Shown in pieces: positions 26,701-39,443 of a stretch of 64,000 nucleotides of DNA. The DNA is from Dillenia suffruticosa (Eukaryota; Streptophyta; Magnoliopsida; Dilleniales; Dilleniaceae). The stretch is from NCBI GenBank assembly GCA_033439265.1, contig JAVTVX010000001.1:15146608-15210607 (forward strand), read 5' to 3'. How positions within the stretch are numbered: the first letter of the stretch is position 1; each line of letters opens with the position of its first letter. A model generated the notes under the pieces. It made no database searches. It saw only the letters and a list, made by a program, of their open reading frames with translations, and was not told the origin of the DNA. A program made the translations under genes and the position numbers.

Positions 26701-29700
26701 AGGATCAAGTGCAGAGTGAGTATGAATAATAAAAGCAGCTAAAGGTTGTTTAGTTATTTTGCTTCTTATTTAAACATTAGTAAGATTAATAGTTTTATAA
26801 CTTTTCATAAAATAGCTGAGGGATAAAATTTACCCCACATCTGAGTTGCTGAAGAACATTGTTGTTCTCAAAAATGGATGGCTTAAGAAGATTATTTGGC
26901 TTCACACAGCGAACATAATGTGGCTCAGTGGCACTTAATGTCTCAAGCAAAGCTTGCAGTTGTTGCTGCAAATAGGGTTTGGAATGAAAAAAGATGAAAG
27001 AAGTGTCAAAAGCAGCAGATAACTTCCTATGCAACAGAAACAACAGAAAGGCAACCGACCTTAAACCGAGAACCTATTGACGAGAACTTTGAGCTTTTTG
27101 AAGATTCCTCTGCTAAAGGTGGGAACAAGCTTGACACAAAGGGACACGTGGAAGCACTAAGGAGAGCTTGATGCTCAGCCACAACATAATCTTTGTTCTT
27201 GTCCAGGAAATATTCAGTTTGATAAGTGACCTGAAATTTTTTTTTTCTTCTTATTATACAATTTCCAAGATTTTAAAATTGCATATTGAACCAAAATTAA
27301 CTCGGGACACTTACATCACCAGCATAGTGACAGATGGAAAAGTCAGTACGCGATAACTTGGGCTTGTTGAAACGCTTGTGATCTTTAAATGTTTGATAAA
27401 GCTTCTGTGCAAATGTTTCATACGTTGATCTCGGAAACATACTGCAACAACAAGAGCTCCAATAAGTATTATAGCAAATCATTCAACAGAGACCTAAAAA
27501 GTTGCCATTGATATAACTTAAATGCGTCGAACTTGTAAGCATGCTACAACAACGTCAAGAGCTCAATAAGCATCTCAGCAATCAACTCTTACTACAAACT
27601 AGTACAAGTGACTACCAAATAATGTCACAAATACTATCATCATGCATATTTCGAATAATCATACTTTAGATAAATGCTCGAGTGACTAACCAAGCCTCAT
27701 CCAGAAGTGCAATAATGCCACCGGGCTTCTGAAATCAAATAAAAAGAGCACATCAGAAAAGCCTAAAAACCAAAGCTTGAAAATAGTTTATTTGACAAAT
27801 GGCAAATGTTTGAAAGCAACATAAGAGTTTTTTTTTTTTTGGGGAGGGGGGGGGGTTGAGAAACCTCCTGGTTTCTTTGTGGAAGCCTTTTCAAAGACAT
27901 AAGCTTTTTGGTTCTTGTCTACATCGTTTTCATCATTAGGGGATGTCTCTATGTTTCATCTCCTTTCAAATCTTTACAATGTATTACTCTGGCACTGTCT
28001 TGGTGGTTTGATCAGTGGGTATGTAAGTATAAAATAAAGGATGTATCTCTAAGTTTTTTAGTATTGACACCAATATGTTTCAATATTTGCAAATACGCAT
28101 ACGATTCCCAATAATTCCTCAAACAAATTCAAGTTTGGATTACCTGAATCGAAAAACCAAATGTTTTTGCCGTAAATGTCATCTAAGCATAAGAGATCCA
28201 CCTCCCTTGATATGAAAATACAGTAGACTGAGAAATATGCATGAAAAGAAAGGGGATGCAGATTTGGCATTAATAAGGGGAACAAATTGCCAAGGCATTA
28301 CTTGGCAAGAGTGCACTTGATGGGGACCAAAGCTACGATTGATAATCCTTTCTTTGGGAGGTTGATTAAGAATTTAAGGGCTAATGATGGAGTATTAAGC
28401 ACTTCTTTTCTGCAGCAGAATCTTTTCTTTCTAGAAGTTTATTGTTTAAGTTAGTTTCTATTTTTTTGTGTCTAATTATTTAGCAAGTTACTTCTATTTT
28501 AATTATGTCATTATTGTTAAGAGTCATTGCTAACTCCACCATGGCCGGTACGCGTAGAGGAGGAGGGTAACGGTAGGTTGACGTGAGCGTAAAATCCATG
28601 TCTAAACCTTTGCCCTGATTGCTCTAAAGTCATCCTACATCAGCACTTCAATCAATTTCTCTTCTCCTTTGAGAATAGAAGGACATATAGTGAAAAACTG
28701 GAACTTAAAAGAGAGAAAAAATCTCACCTTTTCAATAAGATCAAGAATATCTTGATTATCAACAAATTCTATGTAACTCCAGTCAATTTCTTCTTTTGTG
28801 TACTCTTCTTGCTCCATCTTGAAAACATGCTGCAATGATCCATAAATTAAGTTTGGTAGACACACTATAGGAGGTATCCCTAGGTAAAAAGTTTGGGACA
28901 AACCTGATTGAAGTGCTGCTGAAGTTTCTCATTCGTCAAATTAATACAAAATTGCTCAAAGCTGTATAAGAACCATTTAACAGGTTAAAAAAGAAAATGT
29001 CACTTGTTACATTTCTGAGAATCTATTAGAAAATTTTCACATATTATAAAAATCATAAGCTAGAACAATCAAAACAAAGGCACCATCAAGGCTCCCCACC
29101 AAAAGAAAAACTTCAAAGCAAGTAAGCCACCTTGATGGCATTGGATACAATATGGTAAGTCGCTTAATATACTTACAAGCAGCACAAAGCGACCTAATTT
29201 TTGGTTTCACCAGTATCAGGATTATATTACATGAAACAAATGATTTTCATGCAGAATCCTGCAACAAATCAACCATTGTAAATGACAAAACAAAAGCATA
29301 CCGATTAAGCACCTGTTTGTCTTGAAACTCTCAAACCCATAGATATCCAGTACTCCTATTAAGACTTTTGAATCCGGATCTTGACCAATTGAATTATTGA
29401 TCTTGTTCACGATCCTGGCACAGAATACAAGACATTAATTGAAGAAAAAAATAGTTACAGCAGTAATACAATAGTAATCCTAATTTCTTTAGTATATTCA
29501 GGTTCATCATAGCCATCATTACCAATCAAACAATCTTGAGTAGACAGTTTTAGCCAAAGCATCCCTACTGACGGCAGCAGCATCTGGATCAATCCATTTT
29601 GTTATGGTCTCATCTCGTGTTACTATCACACGTTTGCAGAGAGAATCTTCAAGAGACTTCTCATCACACCTAAACAGGAGTTGCAGTTTAATTTTCCTAC

Positions 29701-30732
29701 CACATCTAAGTATATATATTGATTATAACAGGGAATAACAAAAAGGAAATGTTCACTGACATAAAAAGTTCTGCAGCTGTCTTCAAATGGAATCTGGATT
29801 TATCATCCTTGGGTTCAGAAGAATCTACTTCCTCCCCCTTCGCAAATTCAATGTTGCCTAAATGTAGAATAGCAGCAACAACTCGAAAAATTGCATCCTG
29901 AAAAAATTATTGTCCAGATTTTCAGACATTAAGCAACAGGATGCCAACTTTTCAAGCATGTCTTAAAGACAAAAACATACCTGCTCCTCAGTGCTGATAC
30001 CAACAATATCCAAAGCCCTCCTAGTGTCAAGGTACTCCTTGGATTCATCCACTCCATCCAGCTCAAAGCAATTTGATTGGTTCAAATAGTGAAATGTTCT
30101 TGGGTTCCCCAATTTATACCTCTCAATATCCTGAATGCAGAAGAAAAACATATCAGAGGGCCACTGAATAAATGAAAGATTGAGTAAAAAACTGGAATAC
30201 AGATCAAATATATTACTTTAAAGTGATCAGAATCCTGCAGCTAGCCAACGAGTCATGGAACTAGACTCACTAGTTATTGGCTCTTGAATCAATAATGTTT
30301 TTCCATGTGGTGCTTTATACATACAATATTAGTACACAAGGAATCACTAACTAAAGTGTACATCTCATGTTACGCATATATAAGCCTCAAAAAATGAAAA
30401 GGTATATTAAAGCCTTTTTTTGATTCGATGGGAGGGGATGTCCTTTAAAACATTTTTGAATGTGTTTATTGACATAGAGGGAGAACAAGAGACTCCATCC
30501 GTCCAACACCTAAGAAATTTGTTTCATCCAAATTTGGAGGGGATTGGAGGAAGTGGGGGCTTTAATAAAATTTTCTTATTTACCTTCAAAACAAACTAGC
30601 AGTGTATGACCTTCCAACACCCCTCCCCCTCTTGGGAAATCCAGACAAAGGATACATGCACTGAGATTCTAAGACCAGGATCTAAGGATTGGCATGAATA
30701 ACACTTCAATTGATATTGCTACCAAAATTTAT

Positions 30733-30769
<37 letters not shown>

Positions 30770-33700
30770 ACTTTAGCTTGGGTCTTGAATATTTGCTCTA
30801 GGGCAAATAATGAAATGCAGTATCAACATCAAATTCAATCTGCTATTTACATACACATTAAAGTATTTTAAACCCTCTGGATTTTGAGCATCATATCTTT
30901 GGGGTCAAATGTCAATTCATATTCCTCGAAGAGAAGAATTAAATTCAACAACAACAACAACAAACTGAGCTTTATTCCCAAAATTTGGGGTCGACCATTT
31001 GAGAGACAAATTTATAAAAGATAAAAAAAAGAATAAAACAAGAATAAAATATATATATAAATAAATAAAAAGAAAAAGAAAATATAGAAAATAAAAGAAA
31101 AATAAAAAACAAATATATAACTCAATAGATAAATATATAAAATATATTGGTTTAATTTGTGCGAATTCTACTACACCATCCATTCCTATCTAAGATCATT
31201 TCCTCTTCTAAACCCTTAACTTCCATGTCTTTACAGATAACTTGTATTCAAGTTTTCAATGGTCTACCTCTACGTTTTACTAGATTTCCTATATTTAAAT
31301 TCTCGGTTCTCCTAACCAGTGCATCTTTGGGCCTTCTTTGTATATGCCCGAACCACCTCAAACGACACTCTCGCATCTTATCCACAATTCATAATTGAAC
31401 TAACTCCCAATTTATTACGAATCTCTTCATTTCTAATTCTATTTCTTCTAGTTTTTCCACACATCCACCTAAACATCCTCATTTCTGCTACACTCATCTT
31501 TTGTTCTAACAAAAACAGCAATAGGGTGCATAAGGCTCTGAAGTGAACTACTCTCACTCAGTTTTAAACAAACTGTTTAAATGTAGGGATGTTCATATCA
31601 AATCTTTTACCAGTAAGATTAGCAACTTATCCACAATATAAAGGTCCAGTATCGTTGGACCGTGAAATTTGGTCACCATTTGTATGGTAAAGAACTAGCA
31701 GGGAACCTAGTACCTCTGGTGGAGCTGCACAAAGCATATAAAAACAATGATAGTTTCTCTCAGGATCTGATAACTGACAAACACGCGACCGTTCAAGTAG
31801 ATAAGTCCGAATAGCAGCACCAGAAATCCTCCCCCGTTGATCAAATTGAATCTCCACAAATTTACCAAAGCGACTGCAATTAAGTGGCATTCAGTTCAAA
31901 CAGAAAAAACAGAAAAAAAAAATACACACCCCCTATTTCAACAAAAGGTTTCAATTCTAGGTTTTCCTCACCTGGAGTTGTTGTTTCTGACAGTTTTTGC
32001 ATTACCGAATGCTTCTAGAACAGGGTTGGACTGTCAAAAAGACAACAAAGAATAAGCTAGTTCAGATTCTCGGTATCTAAGAGTGCAGCACCACTAATAA
32101 AGATGCCAAAGTACTTACAACCAAACAAACAGCTGAATTATAAAGCACAAAAGATAGATTCAAACAGGAGAATAGGCACAGTCTGTTGATTCCAGGTGCA
32201 AGCAGAAGTATCATAATTTACTTTACAGTGTGTTTGGCAAATCTTGGCTACAAAGACTACTTTTTAAGCTAAAAGCTCTACTCCATCAACAAATTTCAAA
32301 AAAATAATATTTTCATTGTATTCGGTCAAGAGATGGTCAATCAAAACCCGTTTTTCCAAAACCACTCTAGAATTTTAGGTCATAAATGTATGCAGAACTC
32401 ACACATCTAATACTTTACCATTCAAAGAAATACATTTTTAGAAGTAGAGAGGAAAATAAGAAATAGCATAAAATCTTGGTATGCAGATGTTTCTATATCA
32501 CTCTTTCCATTTCTTATTAACCGATCCATTTTTCAAGAAATGATATTCAACTTCAAAACAATAATCAACGAGGTCAAACCAAAACAAAAGTAAGATGGAG
32601 CTGTCTATTAAGAAAATAACAATTAACTATTTTTCGGGCAGCACAAACATTTTGAGCAATCAACTGACATTGACAGTATAAGAGCAGGAAGCCCAAGTTC
32701 AAAATTTGTCAGGCCTCTTTTATCTGCATTCCAATTTCTCATGTTCGAGACTTGTTAGTCATTTTGGGAGCACTTGAGTGAGAGGGTTAACGTATAAAAA
32801 TAATTGATTCACTCTCTACATCAAATTAAAACTATTCAGGGACTTGCTGTCAACCACCAAATCCCACAAATGAGGAGAATATTTGAGTAATAATATTTAA
32901 TTCACTCATGCTCATCATTTTAGGCTTGTGGAAAATTTTTGATGTTCCAAAGAAGGTCCCAGAATACACAAGCAACAAACAGGGCTCTTCCATTGACTCT
33001 ATGCCTAAAGCAGTAAGGCAAAGGAAATGCACTGCATTGGAAATACAAATAATGGAAACACAAACAGCATTTGGTTGCTTTGCTGTGGCCCTACATGGAA
33101 CTTATCACTGCAAGCCATTTTACAGATTTGTTACCTCTAAGACTTTCTGCTCCACAGTGCGCCCCCCAGATGCAGCTCTCCCTCCCATGTATGCAAGATA
33201 ATGCATAAGTGTTTTTGTGCTTTCCGTTTTACCTGCTCCACTTTCTCCACTAACTAAAATAGACTGGCTTTTCCCCTCATTAACCATCATTCTGCATTTG
33301 ATTATGTTTTTGTGAATGAGACAGTATTGAAATTCACAATCAAATTTCTTTAAGAAAGCAAATAATACTAGCAATTAGAAGAAGCCATGTTTCATTGGTT
33401 TAAAAAGACTATTTCATATCACCTGTATGCAGCATCTGCAACAGCAAAGGGATGGGGGCTCAACTCGCCAAAGGCTGCCCCTTTATACTGTTCCATCATA
33501 TGATTATCATATAAATGAGGTAGTCTTCGGAAAGGGTTAACAGCAATTAATATATTTCCTGTGTAAGTCTGTAATAGCAATAGATGGTGTTAGTTCAACA
33601 ATCAGAACTATCCTAAGGTCCTGCGTACAAACAGCAGGCCAAAGCATGTGCTCCAGCTGCAACTAATGTTTGGTATTGTACATAATATTCATAAAAAAAA

Positions 33701-35892
33701 CATGACACGGGTAGATTCTCTAACCAGCACACTAACATGCACATGCACGATCTCAAGAAACCAAACCAAGTGAGCATGCATACACTTTCAAAGCAGGACA
33801 GGCTTTTAAGCTTACTCACATATATTTCATTCATATCAAATCTAGATTTTAAATTTTGCAGAACCCCTGGTTCATGAAGATAAGCTAGCCTTGTCATATC
33901 ATCAACACCACATGGAGGAGCTTCAACATCTTTTGGGTAGACACCGGAAGCATTAGCAACCACCTATATACAGAATATTAGAAATGCATTAGCTCATGAG
34001 AAATGATCTCAAACAACTTTTGAGAAAACAAAATAAGATTTCATGCAATATATCTTAAATATTTCATAAACAAGAAGGAGGGTGGTTCAATTTTATCAGA
34101 TGAGTTACTTTTCAAAAGGACCCCCATAAGCAAAGATGATCGAAATGCTAGCAGAAAAGGCAGTAAAAGTAGCCTCCTCAAATTGGAAAAATTAAACAAA
34201 TTTCTTATCATGCTTCATACTGATGTCAAAAAAAAAAAAAAAAAAAGCCAACAACAACAACACACACACACATACACTCTAAAGTATTGTTGTTAAATAT
34301 ACAAGGTGACCAAGTTCATGGGTCTGAATCCTGTCATACAGATACATTTTTCAGCATTGTTTAAATTTTACTTAATTTCCCAAAAATAGATTTCCCTACT
34401 TTCACTAAAAAATTGTTACATGCATTATATTAAACAAAATACAGAATCACAAATTTTGAACTCTGTGGAACACAATTAAGAGTTGTAAATAAAAATGATC
34501 TGATGGAAATCCATGACTAAGAGACTATCCATCCTTAATATAATTATCTATGCAAGAACTGACCGTCTTTCCTGATGTACAGTTTATCTTAATTTCTGCA
34601 CTACTAACTTCGACAACCTCCCCATCTATCCAAGCTACCTCTGGATCCTCCACCCAAACATGAGATCCGACTATCACACTGGAAGCAGTCTGTGAAGCAA
34701 GCAGGATACAAATTAGACCAACCAAACAGAGCATGTATGACAAAAAATTTAGATTGTCAAAGAAAGCATTCACTCGGTAGTCAGTACCAAAAGACGAAAA
34801 AGCCTCTTTTTCAACATTAAAGAAACTTTATTCAAAACAGTAGCTCTGGTGATGAAGGCTATCATATGTAAATCTTAAGAAAATTAATCTCTGCAATTAT
34901 TATGTATATTCATAGAAAAAGAAGAAGAAGAAGAAGAAGAAGAAGAAGATGCTAGCTAAACAGGAAAAAATATTGCTACTCCAGACCTTGGTCAAGCTTT
35001 ATACCAGTTCAAAAGGTGAACTTTTGTGCCACACAACATGATTTGATATGGTACAAATAATTACATTTTTTTTTTTGAGAAATACCTACCCCTTATAAAT
35101 GAAAATTCATCAAACAGGACAATTTTTCCAATCAAAATAATTTGAATTGCTCCTTTTTAGGAGAGATACCAAGACACACTAATTCGGAGGATCTAACTGA
35201 ATATAAAAACAAAGATCGATACACATTACAAAGCATTATTGGACACGAAACAAGCAAAAAATGCATATAAACAAAGAATCGAGCTTTTCCTCTTTTGGGT
35301 TTGACAAAAGGGTTGGAAGGTCCAACCAGCACGGCTATTTCTTTAGGGAGTGACCTTGAGGGTCCTGAACCAATAGATGAACCTGTCAAGACAGACTCTG
35401 AAGTGCTAGCATTTCAACAATCATCCACACGGTCCCGCAAGCAGGTGTCAGGACATCGAGCTCACAACCATGCAGGCTTGTGCCATTAACCAATAAGCTA
35501 CCACCTTGGTGGTAACAAAGACACAAGTTGTAGGGAAAAACTCGTGTGAACTTTAGATACTAACTAATAGGAAATTTTAGACCAATCAGCTGATACTTGG
35601 CACAAACTAGATAACACAATGCTGCCAAGAAGATAATCTCTAACCTAAATATAACCTAAAACAGCTCATTTCTATAAGTTGCAAACCTAATTACATAGAA
35701 ATTTTCTTCGTCATTGCACCTAATGAATTTCTCAAACACTTCTACTCATCTTCACAGAATTTGAACAAAAATTTAAGGGGGAACCCAATTAAAACGAAGC
35801 CAAACCACAGATCAACAAATTGAACTTGAAATTGAGAAACCAGTAATGCACATTGCATTTTTGAAAGGAAATGAGAGAAAAGGAGCCACCAT
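14728..35892 (-). CDS. XI-2: Class XI myosin heavy chain (MYA2/XI-2 clade), complete, 39 exons
   Basis: A plant actin motor of the myosin V-like class XI that moves organelles and vesicles along actin and drives cytoplasmic streaming (known for the family). The joined exons give an uninterrupted product of about 1,494 residues, close to the ~1,505 of Arabidopsis MYA2. Order: SH3-like N-terminus; motor with P-loop GESGAGKT (155-162), switch I NNNSSRFG (208-215), switch II DIYGFE (433-438), actin-binding region ([10 protein letters not shown]); six IQ motifs for calmodulin light chains (exons 20-22); coiled coil (exons 23-26); globular tail with DIL domain (exons 28-39), ending [10 protein letters not shown]. 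The motif GRAA, the [15 protein letters not shown] block and the ENPAF C-terminus favour the MYA2 subgroup over MYA1/XI-K. The third IQ ([15 protein letters not shown]) lacks the usual second arginine. No stop or frameshift found. Exon 1, only the ATG at 35890-35892, is inferred. Confidence 0.95.
22183..22452 (-). mobile_element. 5'-truncated RTE-type LINE 3' end (myosin intron)
   Basis: It shares ACTGAGCYTTA, the ATTTGGGGTCGRCCATTTGA block, a long A/T-rich middle, and ATATTGGTTTAATTTGTGCG with the larger copy at 30947-31520. Only the 3' non-coding end remains. It sits in the intron between exons 23027 and 21724, same orientation as the gene, with an A tract (22199-22226) beside the tail. Confidence 0.75.
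25425..25600 (-). mobile_element. tRNA-derived SINE candidate in a myosin intron
   Basis: On the minus strand the order is GCCTAGCAGTTAAAAAACTC (A-box-like), about 40 nt, then GAGTTCGAGTCC (strong B box), then ~100 nt of unrelated sequence. This fits a plant tRNA-derived SINE. It lies in the intron between exons 25969-26146 and 24309-24514. Target duplications were not resolved. Confidence 0.55.
30737..30767 (+). repeat. A31 homopolymer in a myosin intron
   Basis: A run of about 31 A, some 180 bp from the LINE tail. It may be the tail of another retroposed fragment, but nothing before it is recognisable. Confidence 0.9.
30947..31520 (-). mobile_element. 5'-truncated RTE-type LINE with reverse transcriptase C-terminal remnant
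   Basis: The minus strand of 31183-31514 encodes pieces of the conserved C-terminus of plant RTE LINE proteins: [52 protein letters not shown] and [19 protein letters not shown]. The frame is broken by a small insertion after GVSSI and by a TGA replacing a tryptophan codon. The element ends at 30947 in a (TTG)n tail on the minus strand, the typical RTE terminus. It lies inside the myosin intron 30131-31713 and is dead. Confidence 0.85.
34920..34949. repeat. (GAA)n microsatellite in first myosin intron
   Basis: About nine GAA units; a second GA/GAA run occurs in another myosin intron at 25829-25866. Confidence 0.95.
35285..35520 (-). mobile_element. tRNA-derived SINE candidate in first myosin intron
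   Basis: The minus strand carries GTGGTAGCTTATTGGTTAAT (A box) and, ~35 nt later, GAGCTCGATGTCC (B box), then a body of at least 150 nt. The A/B spacing suits a tRNA head. The insert sits in the long intron between the inferred ATG exon and exon 2. The 3' limit is uncertain. Confidence 0.5.
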
Positions 35893-36154
35893 ATTCGGAC
35901 ATCAAAAAATGGGCAATCCAGATCCGAGGCAAAGCCGTTCAATCAGAGATCAATCCCAATCAATGTAGACCTAACCATTCCACAGGATCCAATCTTCTGC
36001 AGTCCAATAGTACAATCAACGAACAAATTTCAAAAATGCACAAACGAAATGCGAGTTCCGGTCGTCAATGTCTGAAATTTTCCTTAAAAGGGAAGGGTTA
36101 CATGAGAAGTCTGTCTATTGCAGAAGAGATCTCTCAAGCCCTTCCTCTTCTTCT

Positions 36155-36190
<36 letters not shown>

Positions 36191-36260
36191 GTCTGCTTCT
36201 TTCCGTTGCAACTCTGTCACAGGCTTTCGCAGCACAACAACGTGAACGCGCAAACTCAAC
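35893..36260 (-). promoter_or_regulatory. Probable myosin XI 5' UTR and proximal promoter
   Basis: This lies directly upstream (on -) of the inferred initiator ATG. It contains a (GAA)/(GA)n run on the minus strand (36139-36187), a common feature of plant 5' UTRs and core promoters. No clear TATA box was identified. The start exon is inferred because ATG at 35890-35892 is followed at once by a GT, and exon 2 opens in phase 0 with codons for TASSVIVGS. Confidence 0.4.
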
Positions 36261-38935
36261 CATGTTAGTTAAATGACGTAAATGTCCTCAACTGATTAGG
36301 TGAGTGTCTCATAATGTGTATTATCGTTTGAAGTTTCATTTTTCTTTATGCAAAGGACTCCATTTATTTTTCAATTTTTTTATCAACAATTGAATTAATA
36401 ATTACAATTCTCTTTCACTATCGTAACGCAATAGAAGTGGATTTATATTTATTTTTAATGTCTTTAATAAAATATTATAATATATTAAGTTTATATAAAA
36501 AAATATTATTATAAATATAAAAATATAAAAATAAAACAAGTTAAATATTTTTAAGATTAAACTAATTATTAATTTATTTAATAAATAATATTTTTTAATA
36601 ATTAATTTAATTTTGATATATAATATATGTTAAAAGGTTAGAATTATTTTTTTTTTTGGTGACATAATCGAGGGAGTCAACAATGAACAGAAGCTGTACT
36701 GGTGAAGATCGGCCGGTACGAATCTATTAGTGAAGAAACAGAAGGCGATTGAAGACTCGGGTGGGGTGGTGGCGATCGAGGCGAATCAAGGTGGAGACAA
36801 TGTGTGGATTTCTCACTTTTTTCTGGAAATAGGAAGAACACGGATTTATAGAGTATGAACTCGAGTAGGGTTTTTGATTTTGGCATCAAATTGGCTATCG
36901 AGATTCATGTGACAGCTTCGAAAGTTCATTTGGAGGCTGTTGGAAGAAAAGGGAGAACTAAAAGATTTCGAGTTCTCCATCAACGGTGGACCATGATCTA
37001 CGCTATGGAAAAATTGGAAGAAAATGTCACGGTTTTAAAGATTTTAAGGTTGTTGATATAACAAATTTTTCATCAAAAGTGTTGTCAAAATTAAAAGGAA
37101 AAATTGAACCGAAAATTATTGCATGATTTTTAGAGGAGAAAATGTAATTTACTAAAAGACTAACTAAAAATTTAGAATAAATTTTAAAATTAATTTTAAA
37201 ATTAATTAATAAATAAATAAATCATTTTTCATTCTTGTCACATGCTATGTGCGTAAGTTTATAAAATTATGATTCAATAGTTAAAATTTTATAAAATGAA
37301 ATAATAAAATAAGTAATGATCACTGAATAGTAATATTAATATTTATAAAAATAATTCAAAAATTCCTTAAATTTGCTCGTGTTGTCCTTTTTAGTTAAAA
37401 AAATAGATTTCAATTCGAACCAAGACAAATTCCGATGAATTTTGGAGAGAATTTTGACGCACGGAGAAAAGGGATTATTTAATGGGACAGAGACGGGAGC
37501 AGCGGTTACTTATTTTTCTTTCACATTTTTTTTTGGACGGGCTGGGGGGCTGGGGGGCTGGGGGGGGCGCCAGGAGTGCAGAGACCACACCAGACGGTGG
37601 CAGTTGTGCTTTCGTATCCTACAAGATTTCTGAATCACTTTTGATAGATACGTCACACCTCCTTTCAGAGCCCGTTTGAAGGGAGAGAAATGAATAGAAA
37701 AGAAAGAGTCCGATAAAAAAATGTTTGAGAGTTGAACAAGAACAGGATTTAAATGATTTTTAGACGGATGAAAAATGAAGAAAGATGGTTAAAATATTTT
37801 CATCTAAAATTTGAAAGAAATGAACGGAAACAATTTTAACAGTAAAATAATTTTTTAATATGATGACTCTGTTATTATTGTATTGATACAAGACAAATTC
37901 TTGCATGATATATCTTGATGAGTTCAAAAAACAACCAATTGAATTAGAAAAAATGAAAGTTCAGCCAACTAGTTTCAAATATCAACTTAAACCTAGTCAA
38001 ATTCTATCAACCGTCTTTAAAAATCAGTTCAAATATAATTCAATAAAAATCAAATTCAGCCAATCAATTTTTAAAAATCAGTTCAAACTCAATTTAACAA
38101 GAATTAATTTTAACCAACTGAATCTTAAATTTCTCAAACTGATTTTTAAGCCTCTCACATATTCGATTGGCCAAAAAAATTATTTAAACTGATCTGTAAA
38201 ATACAATTGACTGATCAATATGATTATTCAACTCAGACATATAATCACGCTAAATACGGTCGATTAACTAGAATTTTTAATCAACTAAATCAAAAGAAAG
38301 AATTAATAACAATTGACTGAGTTGTGACATTAGTTGAATAAAATGACTATTTATTTCAGTATTATCATAGAATTCTTGATTTAAATTTTCAACAGAGTAA
38401 ATATGTAAATAGGTCCTTTATTTCTAAATCCCTCCAACTCCCAAATCCTTACTTTCATTAAACTTCCAAGCAAAATATAAATCTCACCCTTTTCTTTTTC
38501 CTTTTCTTTTCTAAAGTTGTCTTTCTTTTATTTTCTCTTCCTTAACTCTCAAACGGGCCTTGAGATTACCTCCTTTCCTTAGGATCTCATTGGAAGGACT
38601 ATGTTTGTTTGGTTTTTATTTTTTATTTTTAATATATATATAATTAATCGATATCTAAAATTATATTAATCTGATTCAAATATTATCAAATTTAATTTAG
38701 AGAAAACTCTATCAATATAATTTTTTATATCCTTAAATTAAAAAATTTAATACTTTTATTCTTAAATCAATTATCCGTTAATAAAAAAAAACTAATTCTT
38801 ACAGAATTGATAGATGACAAAATCAATATGATTCAAATTTTGACATTGACCCAATCTTTAGTGCACACATTGAGTGAATATGTAATAACGACCCCATAGA
38901 TCTGTGGACAATCTCTCTCTCTCTCTCTTCCCAGA
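36261..38935. other. Intergenic region upstream of copia element
   Basis: No supported gene. It contains a G-rich patch (37541-37567), a degenerate A/T-rich repeat with two TTAAAAATCAGTTCAAA blocks at 38017 and 38071, a copy of the CGATATC repeat near 38648, and a (CT)n run at 38911-38928 that abuts the copia target site. Short frames at 36677-37061 and 37442-37680 resemble no known protein. Confidence 0.55.
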
Positions 38936-39428
38936 TGTTGGTTTATGAAGTGCCCACATGGGACATATAATCAAAGTAAAAATTTTAAATTTTTACTTGA
39001 GGGATAATGGGTGGTTAAACCCCATTATCCCAATCAAACCAAAAGACTCCTAACTTCTCTCGAGGTTTTTTACTCCAAGACAACCTATGTGATAGAAATG
39101 GTTACTTCTTGATTGAGAGCAAAAATAAAGATTTTTTTTTCATAGAGAGAAAAAGAGAGAAAAATACACCATTATTGAGGGTTTTACAAAATTCTAAAAA
39201 GAGAATTTTCGGATCATCGGACTAAGAATTGAGATGTTGTGATTCTGCGGTGATAGTTTGTTATACGTGGCTATCATCCCGATTGCGAATTGTTCCTGTT
39301 CAGAGTTTGCGGTTTCCGAAATTTTCTGTATTTCCGATTGAGATATACTGTAAACTTGATATTTTATTATTCTGAAAAATTATTTATTATTGCTTCCACT
39401 GCGTGATTGAGTCACCATTTTTTTAACA
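38936..39428 (+). repeat. 5' LTR of copia-1
   Basis: Begins TGTTGGTTTATGAAGTGCCC and ends TTTTTAACA; homologous along its whole length to 44595-45099. Length about 493 bp. Confidence 0.92.
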
Positions 39429-39443
39429 TTGGTGTCAGAGCAT
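39429..39443 (+). other. Primer-binding site of copia-1
   Basis: TTGGTGTCAGAGCAT, directly after the 5' LTR, matches the usual plant copia site TGGTATCAGAGC (initiator methionine tRNA) with one difference. Confidence 0.8.

Larger units (their letters stand above)
14728..34689 (-). other. Myosin XI coding exon map (exons 2-39)
   Basis: All are minus strand with GT/AG borders and phases that check. Motor: 34564-34689, 33820-33963, 33423-33568, 33135-33291, 31972-32030, 31714-31873, 29981-30130, 29761-29897, 29523-29669, 29313-29414, 28904-28961, 28728-28829, 27691-27728, 27315-27441, 27060-27230, 26834-26965, 26578-26687, 26385-26445. Motor end and IQ: 25969-26146, 24309-24514, 23585-23704. 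Coiled coil and linker: 22929-23027, 21512-21724, 21245-21384, 20985-21078, 20863-20907, 20695-20769. Tail: 19980-20150, 19183-19320, 18728-18907, 17915-18046, 17756-17826, 17565-17664, 17366-17422, 15970-16026, 15122-15202, 14923-15005, 14728-14842. Sum 4,482 nt, that is 1,494 codons with stop, before adding the initiator methionine. The stop is TAA at 14728-14730. Confidence 0.92.

Noticed and set aside
29719-29901. 60-codon plus-strand frame over a myosin exon
   Set aside because: Antisense shadow of exon 29761-29897.
34285-34340. B-box-like GGGTCTGAATCC, possible further SINE
   Set aside because: No A box at proper spacing and no tail; too weak to list.
35871-36245. 124-codon plus-strand frame upstream of the myosin gene
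   Set aside because: It overlaps the inferred myosin 5' UTR on the opposite strand, contains a Ser/Leu run from a (CT)n repeat, and resembles no protein.
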